Shown here piece by piece: positions 48,162 through 57,896 of a DNA stretch of 64,000 nucleotides. The DNA lies in the NCBI RefSeq assembly GCF_900155865.1, contig NZ_LT707006.1, positions 151,751-215,750 on the forward strand. The letters run 5' to 3'. Each line of letters opens with the position of its first letter. The stretch's first letter is position 1. Below the pieces are notes generated by a model. That model searched no databases. It worked only from the letters and a program-made list of their open reading frames with translations, and was not told the origin of the DNA. Position numbers and translations under genes: made by a program. This DNA comes from Bacteroides bouchesdurhonensis. Its GTDB lineage: Bacteria > Bacteroidota > Bacteroidia > Bacteroidales > Bacteroidaceae.

Positions 48162-49331
48162 ATGAAAAGTAGAATTATTTTATTTGCATTTTGCGTAGCC
48201 CTATTGTCCAGTTGTGGCAATAAGGGAAACGATACGGGAAAAGTCCCTGAATTTGCAGTCCAAGAAGTACAAAAGAGCACTGTATCTTTAATGTCTTCTC
48301 ATCCTGCTGCAACAATTGAAGGAAAACAAGATGTAGAAATCCGTCCGCAAGTATCAGGATTTATCACGAAATTGTGTGTAGACGAAGGAGCTACTGTTCG
48401 CAAAGGACAAGTATTATTTATCATTGATCCCGTTCAATATGCAGCTGCGGTACGTACTGCAGAAGCTGCTATTAAGACAGCAGAAGCTGCTGTAAATACT
48501 CAGCAAATAACTGTTGATAACAAGCGTGAATTAAACAAGAAGCAGATTATCAGTGACTATGATTTGTCAATGGCAGAAAATTCTTTGGCGCAAGCACAAG
48601 CACAATTGGCACAAGCACAAGCACAACTGACTACTGCTAAACAGAACTTATCTTTCACTCAAGTAAAAAGTCCGACAGACGGTATTATTAGCAAGATTCC
48701 TTATCGTTTAGGAGCATTGGTAAGCCCTTCAATGGCAACACCAATGACTACAGTATCTGAATTGGGAGAAGTTAATGTATATTTCAACATGACAGAGAAA
48801 GAATTGCTGGCCATGGCAAAAAGCGGTAACATTAAAGAAGAACTCAACAAAATGCCGGCTGTAAAACTACAACTGATAGATGGAACAATGTATGATGCAG
48901 AAGGTAAAATTGAAATAGTAACCGGAGTTATCGAAAACGGTTCTGTACTTATGCGTGCTAAGTTCCCTAATGACAACCACATACTGCACAGTGGTGGTAG
49001 TGCCAATATTCAGATTCCTTATATTATGGAAAATGCGATCAACATTCCGCAGTCAGCAACGATTGAAATCCAAGACAAGAAATTTGTTTATATATTACAA
49101 CCGGATAACACCGTAAAATACACAGAAATCACAATTTTCAATCTGGATAACGGAAAAGATTACTTAGTTACTTCCGGTTTGAATTCCGGAGACAAGATCG
49201 TTATAGAAGGCGTGCAAACACTGAAAGACGGAATGAAAATACAACCTATCACTCCGGCACAAAAAGAAGCGAACTATCAACAAGCTTTGAAAGATCAACA
49301 CGATGGCAACCTAGCCACTGCTTTCAATTAA
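48162..49331 (+). CDS. RND efflux periplasmic adaptor lipoprotein
   Basis: A 389-residue membrane-fusion protein linking pump and outer-membrane channel. Lipobox LLSSCG (Cys 18). QVSGFITKLCVDEGATVRKGQ and ATVRKGQVLFIIDPVQY form the lipoyl half; a long helical hairpin includes a repeated AQAQLAQAQAQL stretch near 145-160. VKSPTDGIISKIPYRLGALV is the second lipoyl half, followed by beta-barrel and membrane-proximal domains. It starts the operon adaptor-pump-channel. Substrate cannot be read from sequence; drugs, bile acids or detergents are plausible for this family. Confidence 0.92.
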   Translation: MKSRIILFAFCVALLSSCGNKGNDTGKVPEFAVQEVQKSTVSLMSSHPAATIEGKQDVEIRPQVSGFITKLCVDEGATVRKGQVLFIIDPVQYAAAVRTAEAAIKTAEAAVNTQQITVDNKRELNKKQIISDYDLSMAENSLAQAQAQLAQAQAQLTTAKQNLSFTQVKSPTDGIISKIPYRLGALVSPSMATPMTTVSELGEVNVYFNMTEKELLAMAKSGNIKEELNKMPAVKLQLIDGTMYDAEGKIEIVTGVIENGSVLMRAKFPNDNHILHSGGSANIQIPYIMENAINIPQSATIEIQDKKFVYILQPDNTVKYTEITIFNLDNGKDYLVTSGLNSGDKIVIEGVQTLKDGMKIQPITPAQKEANYQQALKDQHDGNLATAFN

Positions 49332-49347
49332 TAATTCAGATAACCGT

Positions 49348-52300
49348 ATGAAATTAGATAATTTTATTAACCGTCCGGTACTATCAACAGTTATTTCCAT
49401 TTTGATAGTAATCCTGGGTGCCATTGGATTGGTAACATTACCTATCACCCAATATCCGGACATCGCCCCTCCTACCGTATCGGTAAGAGCCACTTATACG
49501 GGTGCAAGTGCATCAACCGTATTAAACTCTGTGATCGCTCCGCTGGAAGAGCAGATCAACGGTGTAGAAAACATGATGTACATGACTTCCAGCGCATCCA
49601 ACACAGGTTCCGGTGATATTTCTATATATTTCAAACAAGGAACTGACCCGGATATGGCGGCTGTCAATGTACAAAACCGTGTTGCTATGGCACAGGGATT
49701 GCTACCGGCCGAAGTTACCAAAGTCGGTGTAACCACTCAAAAACGCCAGACTTCTATGTTGGTCGTATTTTCACTTTTCGATGAAAGTGATACTTATTCC
49801 AACTCATTTATTGAGAACTACGCCAAGATCAACTTAATTCCGCAGGTTCAGCGTGTGCAAGGTGTAGGTGATGCCAATGTAATGGGCCAGGATTACTCTA
49901 TGCGTATTTGGTTACGTCCGGACGTAATGGCCCAGTATAAACTAATTCCAAGTGATGTTGCTGCCGCATTGGCAGAACAAAATATCGAAGCTGCTCCCGG
50001 TCAGTTTGGTGAACGCAGTAATCAGACTTTTCAATACACCATCCGTTACAAAGGGCGTTTGCAACAACCGGAAGAGTTTGAGAATATCGTGATCAAGTCA
50101 CAACCGGGTGGTGAAGTTCTTCGTCTGAAAGATATTGCAGAGATAGAGTTGGACCGTTTGGGATATAACTTTACCAACCGCGTAAACGGACACAAGGCTG
50201 TAACTTGTATCGTTTACCAGATGGCAGGAACTAACGCGACCCAGACTATCACCGATATAGAAAAACTTTTGGATGAAGCGTCTAAAACGCTGCCTACAGG
50301 ATTGAGGTTAAACGTATCCATGAATGCGAACGATTTCTTATTTGCTTCTATTCATGAAGTATTGAAGACTTTGATCGAAGCATTTATATTGGTATTTATC
50401 GTAGTATATATCTTCTTGCAGGATTTACGTTCTACATTAATTCCGACTATTGCTATTCCGGTAGCTTTGATCGGTACCTTCTTTATCCTGTCGTTGATCG
50501 GATTTAGTTTGAACTTGCTGACCTTATGTGCTCTAGTTCTCGCCATTGCCATTGTGGTCGATGATGCGATTGTGGTCGTCGAGGGTGTGCATGCCAAGCT
50601 AGACCAGGGTTATACATCCGCCCGCCAAGCCTCTATCGATGCAATGCGTGAACTGGGAGGTGCTATCGTATCTATCACATTAGTCATGATGGCGGTGTTT
50701 GTTCCCGTAAGTTTCATGGGTGGTACGGCAGGTACGTTCTACCGTCAGTTCGGTTTGACCATGGCAATCGCTATCGGTTTGTCCGCATTGAACGCTTTGA
50801 CTTTGAGTCCTGCCCTTTGTGCTATCTTCCTGAAACCACATACCAGTGATGGACATGAGAACAAGAAAAAATCGTTCGTAGATCGTTTCCATGCCTCTTT
50901 CAATGCGGCATACGATTCTATCTTAAAACGATATAAGAAACGTGTCCTGTTCTTCATTCAGAAAAAATGGTTGTCTCTAGGATTGGTTGCTATTTCTATC
51001 GTATTGCTTATATTCTTTATGGGAACTACACCGACAGGTATGGTGCCTAATGAAGATACCGGTACATTGATGGGTGCAGTAACATTGCCTCCGGGAACAT
51101 CACAAGACCGTTCTGAACAAATATTGGCACGTGTGGATAGCTTGATCGCTTCCGACCCTGCCGTAGCATCACGTACATTGATTTCAGGATTCAGCTTTAT
51201 CGGTGGCCAGGGACCTTCCTATGGTTCTTTCATCATTAAATTGAAAGACTGGGAAGATCGTTCTGTAACGCAAAACTCCGAGCTAATTGTTGCTACTTTA
51301 TATATGCGTGCGCAGAAGATAATTAAAGAAGCACAGGTATTGTTCTTCGCACCTCCGATGATCCCGGGTTATTCAGCATCTACAGATATTGAAGTAAACA
51401 TGCAGGATAAAACCGGTGGTGATCTGAATAAATTCTTTGATGTAGTCAATGACTATACAGCAGCATTGGAAAAACGTCCGGAAATCAATTCGGCAAAGAC
51501 CTCTTTCAATCCGAATTTCCCGCAATATATGATCGATATTGACGCAGCAGTTTGTAAGAAGGCAGGTATCAGCCCGAACGACATCCTTACTACTATGCAA
51601 GGATATTACGGAGGTTTGTATGCTTCCAACTTCAACCGTTTCGGTAAGATGTATCGTGTAATGATCCAGTCGGATCCATTATCACGTAAGAATCTGGAAT
51701 CTCTGAAAAATATCAAGGTTCGAAACAACAGTGGTGAAATGGCACCAATCAGTCAGTTTATATCTGTGAAGAAAGTATACGGACCGGATATTATCAGCCG
51801 TTTCAATATGTACACTTCAATGAAAGTAATGGTTGCCCCTGCTCCCGGTTATACTTCCGGTCAGGCTTTGCAGGCACTTTCTGAAGTAGCACAACAGAAT
51901 CTTCCGACAGGATATACTTACGAATTAGGAGGTATGGCACGTGAAGAGGCACAAAGTAGCGGCAGCACGACAGGTTTGATTTTTGTTCTCTGTTTCGTAT
52001 TCGTTTACCTATTGTTAAGTGCACAATACGAGAGCTACATTCTTCCGTTGGCTGTATTACTTTCGATTCCATTCGGTTTGCTGGGTAGTTTCTTATTCGT
52101 TAATGGAATGAGTGCTATCGGTAGTATATCGTCATTGAAGATGATTTTGGGAACGATGTCCAACAACATTTATATGCAGATTGCATTGATCATGTTGATG
52201 GGTCTGTTAGCGAAGAATGCTATCCTGATTGTAGAGTTCGCTCTCGACCGTCGTAAGATGGGTATGAGTATTACTTGGGCAGCCGTTCTGGGTGCCGGTG

Positions 52301-52569
52301 CTCGTCTCCGTCCTATTTTGATGACATCACTCGCTATGGTCGTAGGTTTGCTTCCGTTGATGTTTGCATTCGGTGTAGGTGCTCATGGTAACCGTACATT
52401 GGGTACAGCTTCCATCGGTGGTATGTTAATCGGTATGATTTGCCAGATTTTCATTGTTCCAGCTTTATTCGTTGTCTTCCAATATCTGCAAGAAAAAGTA
52501 AAACCGATGGAATGGGAAGATATCGACAATGCAGATGCTGAAACTGAGATTGAACAATACGCTAAATAA
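49348..52569 (+). CDS. RND efflux inner-membrane pump (HAE1 family)
   Basis: A 1073-residue proton-driven pump of the AcrB/MexB family. FINRPVLSTVISILIVILGAIG is the first of 12 transmembrane helices. The proton-relay acids are in LAIAIVVDDAIVVVE (TM4), and GLLAKNAILIVEFA holds the TM10 region. Two large periplasmic loops, each with porter subdomains, follow TM1 and TM7. It starts 16 nt after the adaptor and its stop overlaps the channel gene start by one base, so the three genes are one translation-coupled operon. Confidence 0.95.
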   Translation: MKLDNFINRPVLSTVISILIVILGAIGLVTLPITQYPDIAPPTVSVRATYTGASASTVLNSVIAPLEEQINGVENMMYMTSSASNTGSGDISIYFKQGTDPDMAAVNVQNRVAMAQGLLPAEVTKVGVTTQKRQTSMLVVFSLFDESDTYSNSFIENYAKINLIPQVQRVQGVGDANVMGQDYSMRIWLRPDVMAQYKLIPSDVAAALAEQNIEAAPGQFGERSNQTFQYTIRYKGRLQQPEEFENIVIKSQPGGEVLRLKDIAEIELDRLGYNFTNRVNGHKAVTCIVYQMAGTNATQTITDIEKLLDEASKTLPTGLRLNVSMNANDFLFASIHEVLKTLIEAFILVFIVVYIFLQDLRSTLIPTIAIPVALIGTFFILSLIGFSLNLLTLCALVLAIAIVVDDAIVVVEGVHAKLDQGYTSARQASIDAMRELGGAIVSITLVMMAVFVPVSFMGGTAGTFYRQFGLTMAIAIGLSALNALTLSPALCAIFLKPHTSDGHENKKKSFVDRFHASFNAAYDSILKRYKKRVLFFIQKKWLSLGLVAISIVLLIFFMGTTPTGMVPNEDTGTLMGAVTLPPGTSQDRSEQILARVDSLIASDPAVASRTLISGFSFIGGQGPSYGSFIIKLKDWEDRSVTQNSELIVATLYMRAQKIIKEAQVLFFAPPMIPGYSASTDIEVNMQDKTGGDLNKFFDVVNDYTAALEKRPEINSAKTSFNPNFPQYMIDIDAAVCKKAGISPNDILTTMQGYYGGLYASNFNRFGKMYRVMIQSDPLSRKNLESLKNIKVRNNSGEMAPISQFISVKKVYGPDIISRFNMYTSMKVMVAPAPGYTSGQALQALSEVAQQNLPTGYTYELGGMAREEAQSSGSTTGLIFVLCFVFVYLLLSAQYESYILPLAVLLSIPFGLLGSFLFVNGMSAIGSISSLKMILGTMSNNIYMQIALIMLMGLLAKNAILIVEFALDRRKMGMSITWAAVLGAGARLRPILMTSLAMVVGLLPLMFAFGVGAHGNRTLGTASIGGMLIGMICQIFIVPALFVVFQYLQEKVKPMEWEDIDNADAETEIEQYAK

Positions 52570-53972
52570 TGAAATTCGATATGAAGAAACAAATTATATA
52601 TATGTTGTGTGCAACTGCTCTGCTGAGCAGCTGCCACATCTATAAGTCATACGACAGACCCGAAGACATCAATACCTCCGGCCTGTATCGTGACCCGGTA
52701 GCGGAAAATGATACATTGGTTTCGGATACAACTAACTTCGGTAATCTGCCATGGAAGACTGTATTTACCGACCCACAACTTCAATCACTCATTGAATTGG
52801 GACTGAAACAAAATACAGATTTACAATCCGCTATTTTAAAAGTAAAAGAAGCGCAAGCTCCTTTGCTGGCAGCTAAATTGGCCTACGCTCCTTCACTGGC
52901 TTTATCACCGCAAGGTACTATCAGCAGCTTCAATCATAAAGCAGCTTCAAAGACCTACTCTCTTCCGGTGGCAGCCAGTTGGGAAATAAGTTTGTTCGGT
53001 GGAATATTGAACACAAAAAGAGGTGCTGAAGTTAATGTTAAACAAATGCAAGCTTACCGCCAAGCTGTTCAAACTCAAATCATAGCCAATGTTGCCAATA
53101 TGTATTATACACTGATGATGTTGGACAAACAGCTGGAGATCAGTCGTGAGACAGCAGAAATTCTGAAACGGAATACAGAAGCGATGGAAGCGATGAAAGA
53201 GGGTGCAATGTATAACATCAACAGTGCAGGGGTGGAACAAAGCAGAGCTGCTTATGCTCAAGTACTGGCTTCATTGCCAGATATCGAACAGAGTATTCGT
53301 GAAGTAGAAAACTCTTTATCAGTTTTACTTGGCCAGGCTCCGCAAAGTATCAAACGCAGTACATTAGATGCACAATCGTTGCCAAGCGAATTCTCAGTAG
53401 GCGTTCCTTTACAGTTGCTTTCAAACCGTCCGGATATCAAAGCTGCAGAAATGGCTTTAGCAGCTTCTTACTACAATACCAATGTGGCGCGTTCCAATTT
53501 CTATCCTAAGATTACATTGAGTGGTTCAGCAGGATGGACCAATAGTGCAGGTTCGACAATTATCAATCCGGGCAAATTTCTAGCAACTGCTATCGGTTCT
53601 TTAACTCAACCATTGTTCTATAATGGTTCCAACATTGCCAAACTGAAGATTGCCAAAGCACAGGAAGCAGAAGCTAAATTAGCCTTCCAACAAGCGTTAT
53701 TGAATGCCGGAAGTGAAGTCAGCAATGCTTTGAGTTTATATCAAACAACCAGTGAAAAGGCAGAATCCAGAAAAATACAGGTAGAAGCTGCACAAAAAGC
53801 TGCTAACGATACCAAGGAATTGTTTAACTTAGGGACCTCCACTTACCTGGAAGTTCTGTCGGCTCAACAATCTTACCTGAGTGCACAAATTTCTCAGGTT
53901 TCCGATACATTCGACCGGATGCAAGCAGTAGTAAACCTCTATCAGGCATTAGGTGGTGGAAGAGAAGATTAA
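52569..53972 (+). CDS. RND efflux outer-membrane channel (TolC/OprM family lipoprotein)
   Basis: A 467-residue outer-membrane factor. Signal with lipobox LLSSC; PWKTVFTDPQLQSLIELGLKQNTDL begins the first helical repeat. LLSNRPDIKAAEMALAASYYNTNVARSNFYPKI is the hallmark of the second. The two OEP repeats form the barrel and alpha tunnel. The ATG at 52569 overlaps the pump stop (TAATG); a second ATG four codons later is possible. Third gene of the operon. Confidence 0.94.
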   Translation: MKFDMKKQIIYMLCATALLSSCHIYKSYDRPEDINTSGLYRDPVAENDTLVSDTTNFGNLPWKTVFTDPQLQSLIELGLKQNTDLQSAILKVKEAQAPLLAAKLAYAPSLALSPQGTISSFNHKAASKTYSLPVAASWEISLFGGILNTKRGAEVNVKQMQAYRQAVQTQIIANVANMYYTLMMLDKQLEISRETAEILKRNTEAMEAMKEGAMYNINSAGVEQSRAAYAQVLASLPDIEQSIREVENSLSVLLGQAPQSIKRSTLDAQSLPSEFSVGVPLQLLSNRPDIKAAEMALAASYYNTNVARSNFYPKITLSGSAGWTNSAGSTIINPGKFLATAIGSLTQPLFYNGSNIAKLKIAKAQEAEAKLAFQQALLNAGSEVSNALSLYQTTSEKAESRKIQVEAAQKAANDTKELFNLGTSTYLEVLSAQQSYLSAQISQVSDTFDRMQAVVNLYQALGGGRED

Positions 53973-53990
53973 CTTTAAACATATACTATT

Positions 53991-54761
53991 ATGATTAGTC
54001 CGTTAGCTTATGTAGACCCTGAAGCAAAAATAGGAAAGAATGTAACCATTCAGCCTTTTGCTTATATCGAAAAAGGAGTGGAAATAGGAGATGATTGTAT
54101 CATCATGTCTTATGCTAGTATCCTGAAAGGAACAAAAATAGGGAAAGAAAATAAAATACATCAGAATGCAGTCCTGGGAGCAGAACCGCAAGATTTTCAT
54201 TTTACCGGTGAAGAAAGTAGTCTGATCATCGGAGACAACAACGATATCCGCGAAAATGTAGTCATTAGTCGTGCCACTTTTGCCGGGAATGCTACAAAGA
54301 TCGGAAACGGAAATTACCTGATGGATAAAGTACATCTTTGTCATGATGTCCAAATAGGAAATAATTGTGTAGTTGGTATTGGAACAACCATTGCCGGAGA
54401 ATGTGTATTGGATGATTGTGTCATCCTGAGTGGAAACGTTACCCTCCATCAATATTGCCATATAGGAAGCTGGACACTCGTACAAAGTGGTTGCCGTATT
54501 TCAAAAGACGTACCTCCATACGTGATTATGTCCGGAAATCCGGTTGCTTATCACGGAGTAAATGCCGTAGTCTTGTCACAGCATCACAATACGTCAGAGA
54601 GAATTCTCCGCCACATTGCTAATGCCTATCGTCTGATTTACCAAGGTAACTTCAGCGTACAAGATGCAGTGCAGAAAATCGTTGATCAGGTGCCAATGAG
54701 TGAAGAGATTGAAAACATTGTAAACTTTGTCAAGAGCTCGGAACGAGGAATTGTAAAATAA
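53991..54761 (+). CDS. lpxA: Acyl-ACP--UDP-N-acetylglucosamine O-acyltransferase
   Basis: A 256-residue left-handed beta-helix enzyme that adds the first acyl chain to UDP-GlcNAc in lipid A synthesis. Hexapeptide repeats (IGKNVTIQPF, IGDDCIIM, IGNNCVVG) run from residue 12 to 190. GDNNDIRENVVISRAT corresponds to the E. coli RNRIRESVTIHRGT block, and YLMDKVHLCHDVQIG contains the catalytic-type His. The C-terminal helical domain follows after about 190. It lies 18 nt after the efflux operon and may be co-transcribed with it; Bacteroides usually have another lipid A acyltransferase locus, so this may be a second copy. Confidence 0.88.
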   Translation: MISPLAYVDPEAKIGKNVTIQPFAYIEKGVEIGDDCIIMSYASILKGTKIGKENKIHQNAVLGAEPQDFHFTGEESSLIIGDNNDIRENVVISRATFAGNATKIGNGNYLMDKVHLCHDVQIGNNCVVGIGTTIAGECVLDDCVILSGNVTLHQYCHIGSWTLVQSGCRISKDVPPYVIMSGNPVAYHGVNAVVLSQHHNTSERILRHIANAYRLIYQGNFSVQDAVQKIVDQVPMSEEIENIVNFVKSSERGIVK

Positions 54762-54786
54762 CAGATAGTTACTTTTCAATAAAAGC

Positions 54787-54823
54787 AAAGGTGGTGTTCA
54801 TATCAAAAAGGCACCACCTTTTT
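54787..54823 (+). terminator. Terminator after lpxA
   Basis: Perfect 10-bp stem AAAGGTGGTG / CACCACCTTT (54787-54796 with 54812-54821), 15-nt loop, running into TTTTT. Confidence 0.85.
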
Positions 54824-54868
54824 ATTTGATTATAGTTTATTTCAACATTTCCGGCTACTATTTCCATT

Positions 54869-54991
54869 TTAATTCATCTTTCCTTCATCTTCATATTTTG
54901 GACTATTCTTCTGTAAATCTGGCAATTGTATTGCGTCATCCATTCCTAAGATGAAGCAATCAGTGTAATCGTCTCTTAGTCTAAACTTCAT
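54869..54991 (-). CDS. Small ORF (40 residues), possible gene remnant
   Basis: ATG at 54991 to TAA at 54869, encoding a charged 40-residue peptide whose second half reads DAIQLPDLQKNSPKYEDEGK. The same protein stretch is encoded with three base changes in an inverted copy on the plus strand at 55140-55205. The conservation in a coding-like manner suggests both derive from one gene family, but I recognise no family. It may be a relic rather than an expressed peptide. Confidence 0.4.
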   Translation of the reverse strand: MKFRLRDDYTDCFILGMDDAIQLPDLQKNSPKYEDEGKMN

Positions 54992-55402
54992 ACTAATGTA
55001 GTTCAACAATTCACTTATATAAACGTTTCCCCCCTTTACTTATCACGAGGCAAAACTAAAAGGCACTTACCATTCAGTAGAATTATAGATTTAGTATAAT
55101 GGATATATATAACTATCTCGATACAAATGGGATAAAAAAGATGACGCAATGCAATTATCAGATTTACAGAAGAATAGTCCAAAATATGAAGATGAAGGAA
55201 AGATGGTTTGCATTAATAAAACACTGCGAAAACACTATAGAATTTCAGAAAAAGACTGTTATATTTGTTTCCAATCTTCCTTATCTTTAAAAAAAAGACT
55301 GAAGAGTTTGCAAACAAACTTCCCAGTATTTGTGGAACAAAAAACATACGGTTAATCGGATACAGTCAAGTACTTCTTTTATGTAAACTAACCGCTTCTT
55401 TC

Positions 55403-55450
55403 ACTTCAATCAACCGCATGACTCTGTCGGATCATGCGGTTGATTGAAGT
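55403..55450. terminator. Perfect 19-bp hairpin downstream of the CBM9-like gene
   Basis: Arms 55403-55421 and 55432-55450 are perfectly complementary (core CAACCGCATGA), loop of 10 nt. No long T run on either side, so it may act as a Rho-protected 3' end or other structured element rather than a standard terminator. Confidence 0.55.
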
Positions 55451-55505
55451 AAAAGATATACTTGTTTTCCCCAATTTCAGTGCATCTTTTTATTTATGAA
55501 GAGAA

Positions 55506-56153
55506 TTATTCAAATTCCAACATACCAAAGAAATCCGAACGATGGAAATCCGGTTGTTCTATCACAATCGGATTCCATGAAAGGAAATGGGGCGTTTGTA
55601 AATCATCACCACATTTATAAAAATTAGCTTTAATCTCTTTTCCGTCCAATGAATGTATCTGATGTTTAAAAAAGACTGCATAAGGAATGATCAATGCAAC
55701 TTCCCAAGTAATATCTCCATCTCCTATGCGTTCTTCAAACGGTTCTTTTCCTAAACTAGCCCAACGCTGTACAAGGGATGTTATTTCCTCCGGAGCATGT
55801 TCACGTCCATTACGGGTAGCTCCGGCACCAATCAATATTGTTCCAATACAGTTGCACTCTACATTATAATATACTCCGTCTCCCGCCGGAATAGAGAAGA
55901 ACTCAACACAAGAATCGGTCCATACAGCACCATTATCTTCTCCATATTTTGCGCGAACACTCGCCTCTTTTACCTTAAAATGCAATAAAACAGCATCTTT
56001 TGTATGAGCAATCCGAAAACTCACTTTAGGTTTGTAAGGATATGCAGCCCAATTAACGCATTGAATTGGTTGAAAATCGATTTTTTCTTCATCGAATAAT
56101 TTAGGAAGTGCAGAAGCCTCAACATTAGCAGCACTAATTTTCTTTACCTTCAT
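55506..56153 (-). CDS. CBM9-like (DOMON-related) carbohydrate-binding protein
   Basis: A 215-residue protein without a signal peptide. Its beta-sandwich blocks resemble family 9 carbohydrate-binding modules: VSFRIAHTKDAVLLHFKVKE, VWTDSCVEFFSIP, YYNVECNCIGTILIG, and the C-terminal FYKCGDDLQTPHFLSWNPI. Stand-alone cytoplasmic CBM9-like proteins of this size are common in Bacteroides; the ligand is unknown. A -7 box at 56177-56184 lies 23 nt upstream of the ATG at 56153. Confidence 0.72.
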   Translation of the reverse strand: MKVKKISAANVEASALPKLFDEEKIDFQPIQCVNWAAYPYKPKVSFRIAHTKDAVLLHFKVKEASVRAKYGEDNGAVWTDSCVEFFSIPAGDGVYYNVECNCIGTILIGAGATRNGREHAPEEITSLVQRWASLGKEPFEERIGDGDITWEVALIIPYAVFFKHQIHSLDGKEIKANFYKCGDDLQTPHFLSWNPIVIEQPDFHRSDFFGMLEFE

Positions 56154-56176
56154 ATTTATTTCATTTGAAATGTATA

Positions 56177-56184
56177 CAAATGTA
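56177..56184 (-). promoter_or_regulatory. -7 box (TACATTTG) for the CBM9-like gene
   Basis: Minus-strand consensus box 23 nt before the ATG at 56153. Confidence 0.5.
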
Positions 56185-56333
56185 GTTATTTTCTATCAAT
56201 AAGCCTATCGAAAATGGAATAAAAACTATATATATCCAAATAATGAACATTCAAATACAGAGTAACAATCAGACTTTAATCAATTTAACACCAGAAAAAG
56301 AGGAACTGTGAGGTCCCTATCTTTTACTTTCCG

Positions 56334-56341
56334 TATCTTTG
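56334..56341 (+). promoter_or_regulatory. -7 box (TATCTTTG) for the Dus gene
   Basis: Exact consensus 16 nt before the ATG at 56358, so a very short leader. Confidence 0.6.
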
Positions 56342-56357
56342 CGACAAAAATAAAGCA

Positions 56358-57302
56358 ATGCAAGAGATTCTTCCTATCCATTTTGCTCCATTACAAGGCT
56401 ATACTGAAGCCATTTACCGTAATGCACATGCCACCTGTTTTGGAGGTGTAGATATTTATTATACTCCATTTGTACGACTGGAAAAAGGTAATTTCCGCAA
56501 AAGAGATATACGTGATATCGAGCCGGACAACAATCATGTGCCACACCTGGTTCCTCAACTGTTAGCCTCTTCACCGGAAAAGGCAGAAACGATTTTATCA
56601 CTTTTCATCGAGAAAGGTTATAAGGAGGCAGATATTAATTTAGGCTGTCCGTTTCCACTATTGGCTAAACGACATAATGGTTCCGGCATCCTTCCCTATC
56701 CGGAAGAAGTAAAAGCGTTACTAAGTATAGTCACGAAATATCCTCAAATCAGTTTTTCTATTAAGATGAGATTGGGATGGGAGAATCCGGACGAATGCAT
56801 TCAATTAGCACCTATTCTGAATGAGTTGCCTTTACGTCAGATAACGATGCATCCCCGATTAGGTAAACAACAATACAAAGGAGAGGTAAACCTTGAAAGT
56901 TTTGCTACGTTCCGGAATATATGTAAACACCCGTTAATCTATAATGGTGATATCAAAAGCATAGAAGAAATTCAAGCCATCAAAGAACAATTTCCTACAT
57001 TAGCCGGAATTATGATAGGTCGCGGATTATTGGCTAACCCTGCATTAGCTTTGGAATACCAATCAGGAAAAAAGTTATCTCCTGATGAAATGGCTAAAAA
57101 GATACGGGAAATGCATACTATCGTTTACCAACAATACGAACAACAACTCAACGGTGGAGACACACAGCTTGTGAATAAAATGAAGTCTTTCTGGGAATAT
57201 CTTCTTCCTGAAGCAGATAAGAAGTTATTAAAGGCTATACATAAGAGCAATCGAATTGATAAATATCAGCAAGCAGTTAGTAATCTTATAAACAGGCTAT
57301 AG
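56358..57302 (+). CDS. tRNA-dihydrouridine synthase family protein
   Basis: A 314-residue FMN-dependent TIM barrel that reduces uridine in tRNA D-loops. HFAPLQGYTEAIYRN binds FMN at the N-terminus. EADINLGCPFPLLAKRHNGSGIL holds the catalytic Cys, SIKMRLGW the conserved Lys/Arg, and ITMHPRL, LIYNGDI and GIMIGRGLLANP the phosphate-binding strands. It has the short C-terminal helical domain of Dus. Which uridine it targets (DusA/B/C type) cannot be assigned. Confidence 0.88.
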   Translation: MQEILPIHFAPLQGYTEAIYRNAHATCFGGVDIYYTPFVRLEKGNFRKRDIRDIEPDNNHVPHLVPQLLASSPEKAETILSLFIEKGYKEADINLGCPFPLLAKRHNGSGILPYPEEVKALLSIVTKYPQISFSIKMRLGWENPDECIQLAPILNELPLRQITMHPRLGKQQYKGEVNLESFATFRNICKHPLIYNGDIKSIEEIQAIKEQFPTLAGIMIGRGLLANPALALEYQSGKKLSPDEMAKKIREMHTIVYQQYEQQLNGGDTQLVNKMKSFWEYLLPEADKKLLKAIHKSNRIDKYQQAVSNLINRL

Positions 57303-57385
57303 AGTAAAAATATGTTTATTGTAGACAAAAAGTAACACAAAACATTATTTAACTTATCAATATACATACAATGCTTTGTTTTACT

Positions 57386-57393
57386 TATCTTTG
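57386..57393 (+). promoter_or_regulatory. -7 box (TATCTTTG) for the small lipoprotein gene
   Basis: Exact consensus 25 nt before the ATG at 57419; it lies after an upstream in-frame ATG (57371), ruling that one out. Confidence 0.65.
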
Positions 57394-57418
57394 CTTATAT
57401 TTAATAAAACAAAACATT

Positions 57419-57874
57419 ATGAAAAAGTACTTATTTATGATTGCCTTATTGGCAAGTATGTTTAGTTTCTCCGCTTGCTCGGATGATGATGACGAGATCG
57501 ATGTAAAACAATTGGAGGGGACATGGGGATTAATTCGTGATGAAGGTTACGAATATGACGAAGATGGAAAAGACAGTTGGAATGACCCTTATGATCCCGC
57601 TAATCCTAGTGATGACAGCGAAAAACTTATAATCTCTAAGATTTCAGACAACACATATTCAGTTGTTCATTATGAATATTATAATGGAACTTGGCACAGC
57701 TATGCTACTGAAAAATTTACTTTGAATGGGAATAAACTAATACCAGTAGATGGCGATAGTGAAGGATTCAACGTCAAATTACTCTCGGCCAATTCAAAAC
57801 AATTAGTTATCGAAATTAAAGGAAAAGATGAATACGGTGACATGTATAACAAAATGACCTACAAACGCATGTAG
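57419..57874 (+). CDS. Lipocalin-like small lipoprotein
   Basis: A 151-residue lipoprotein with lipobox FSACS (Cys 20), an acidic DDDDE linker that may favour surface display, then LEGTWGLIRDEGYEY and a run of beta strands (NTYSVVHYEYY, EKFTLNGNKLIPV, KQLVIEIKG) as in lipocalin-like domains of Bacteroides. Ligand unknown. The ATG at 57419 lies just after its promoter. It is a single gene ended by a strong hairpin. Confidence 0.72.
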   Translation: MKKYLFMIALLASMFSFSACSDDDDEIDVKQLEGTWGLIRDEGYEYDEDGKDSWNDPYDPANPSDDSEKLIISKISDNTYSVVHYEYYNGTWHSYATEKFTLNGNKLIPVDGDSEGFNVKLLSANSKQLVIEIKGKDEYGDMYNKMTYKRM

Positions 57875-57896
57875 GTAGTTTGTACACTAATAAAAC

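Larger units (their letters stand above)
54824..55505. other. Spacer with an inverted, diverged duplicate and small open frames
   Basis: A roughly 67-bp inverted repeat (54873-54940 with 55139-55205, three mismatches) about 200 bp apart. On the plus strand a frame from 55113 to 55355 reads through the right copy (DDAMQLSDLQKNSPKYEDEG) and on through HYRISEKDCYICFQSS; an ATG lies at 55149. The rest is AT-rich without recognised features until the hairpin at 55403. Confidence 0.55.
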
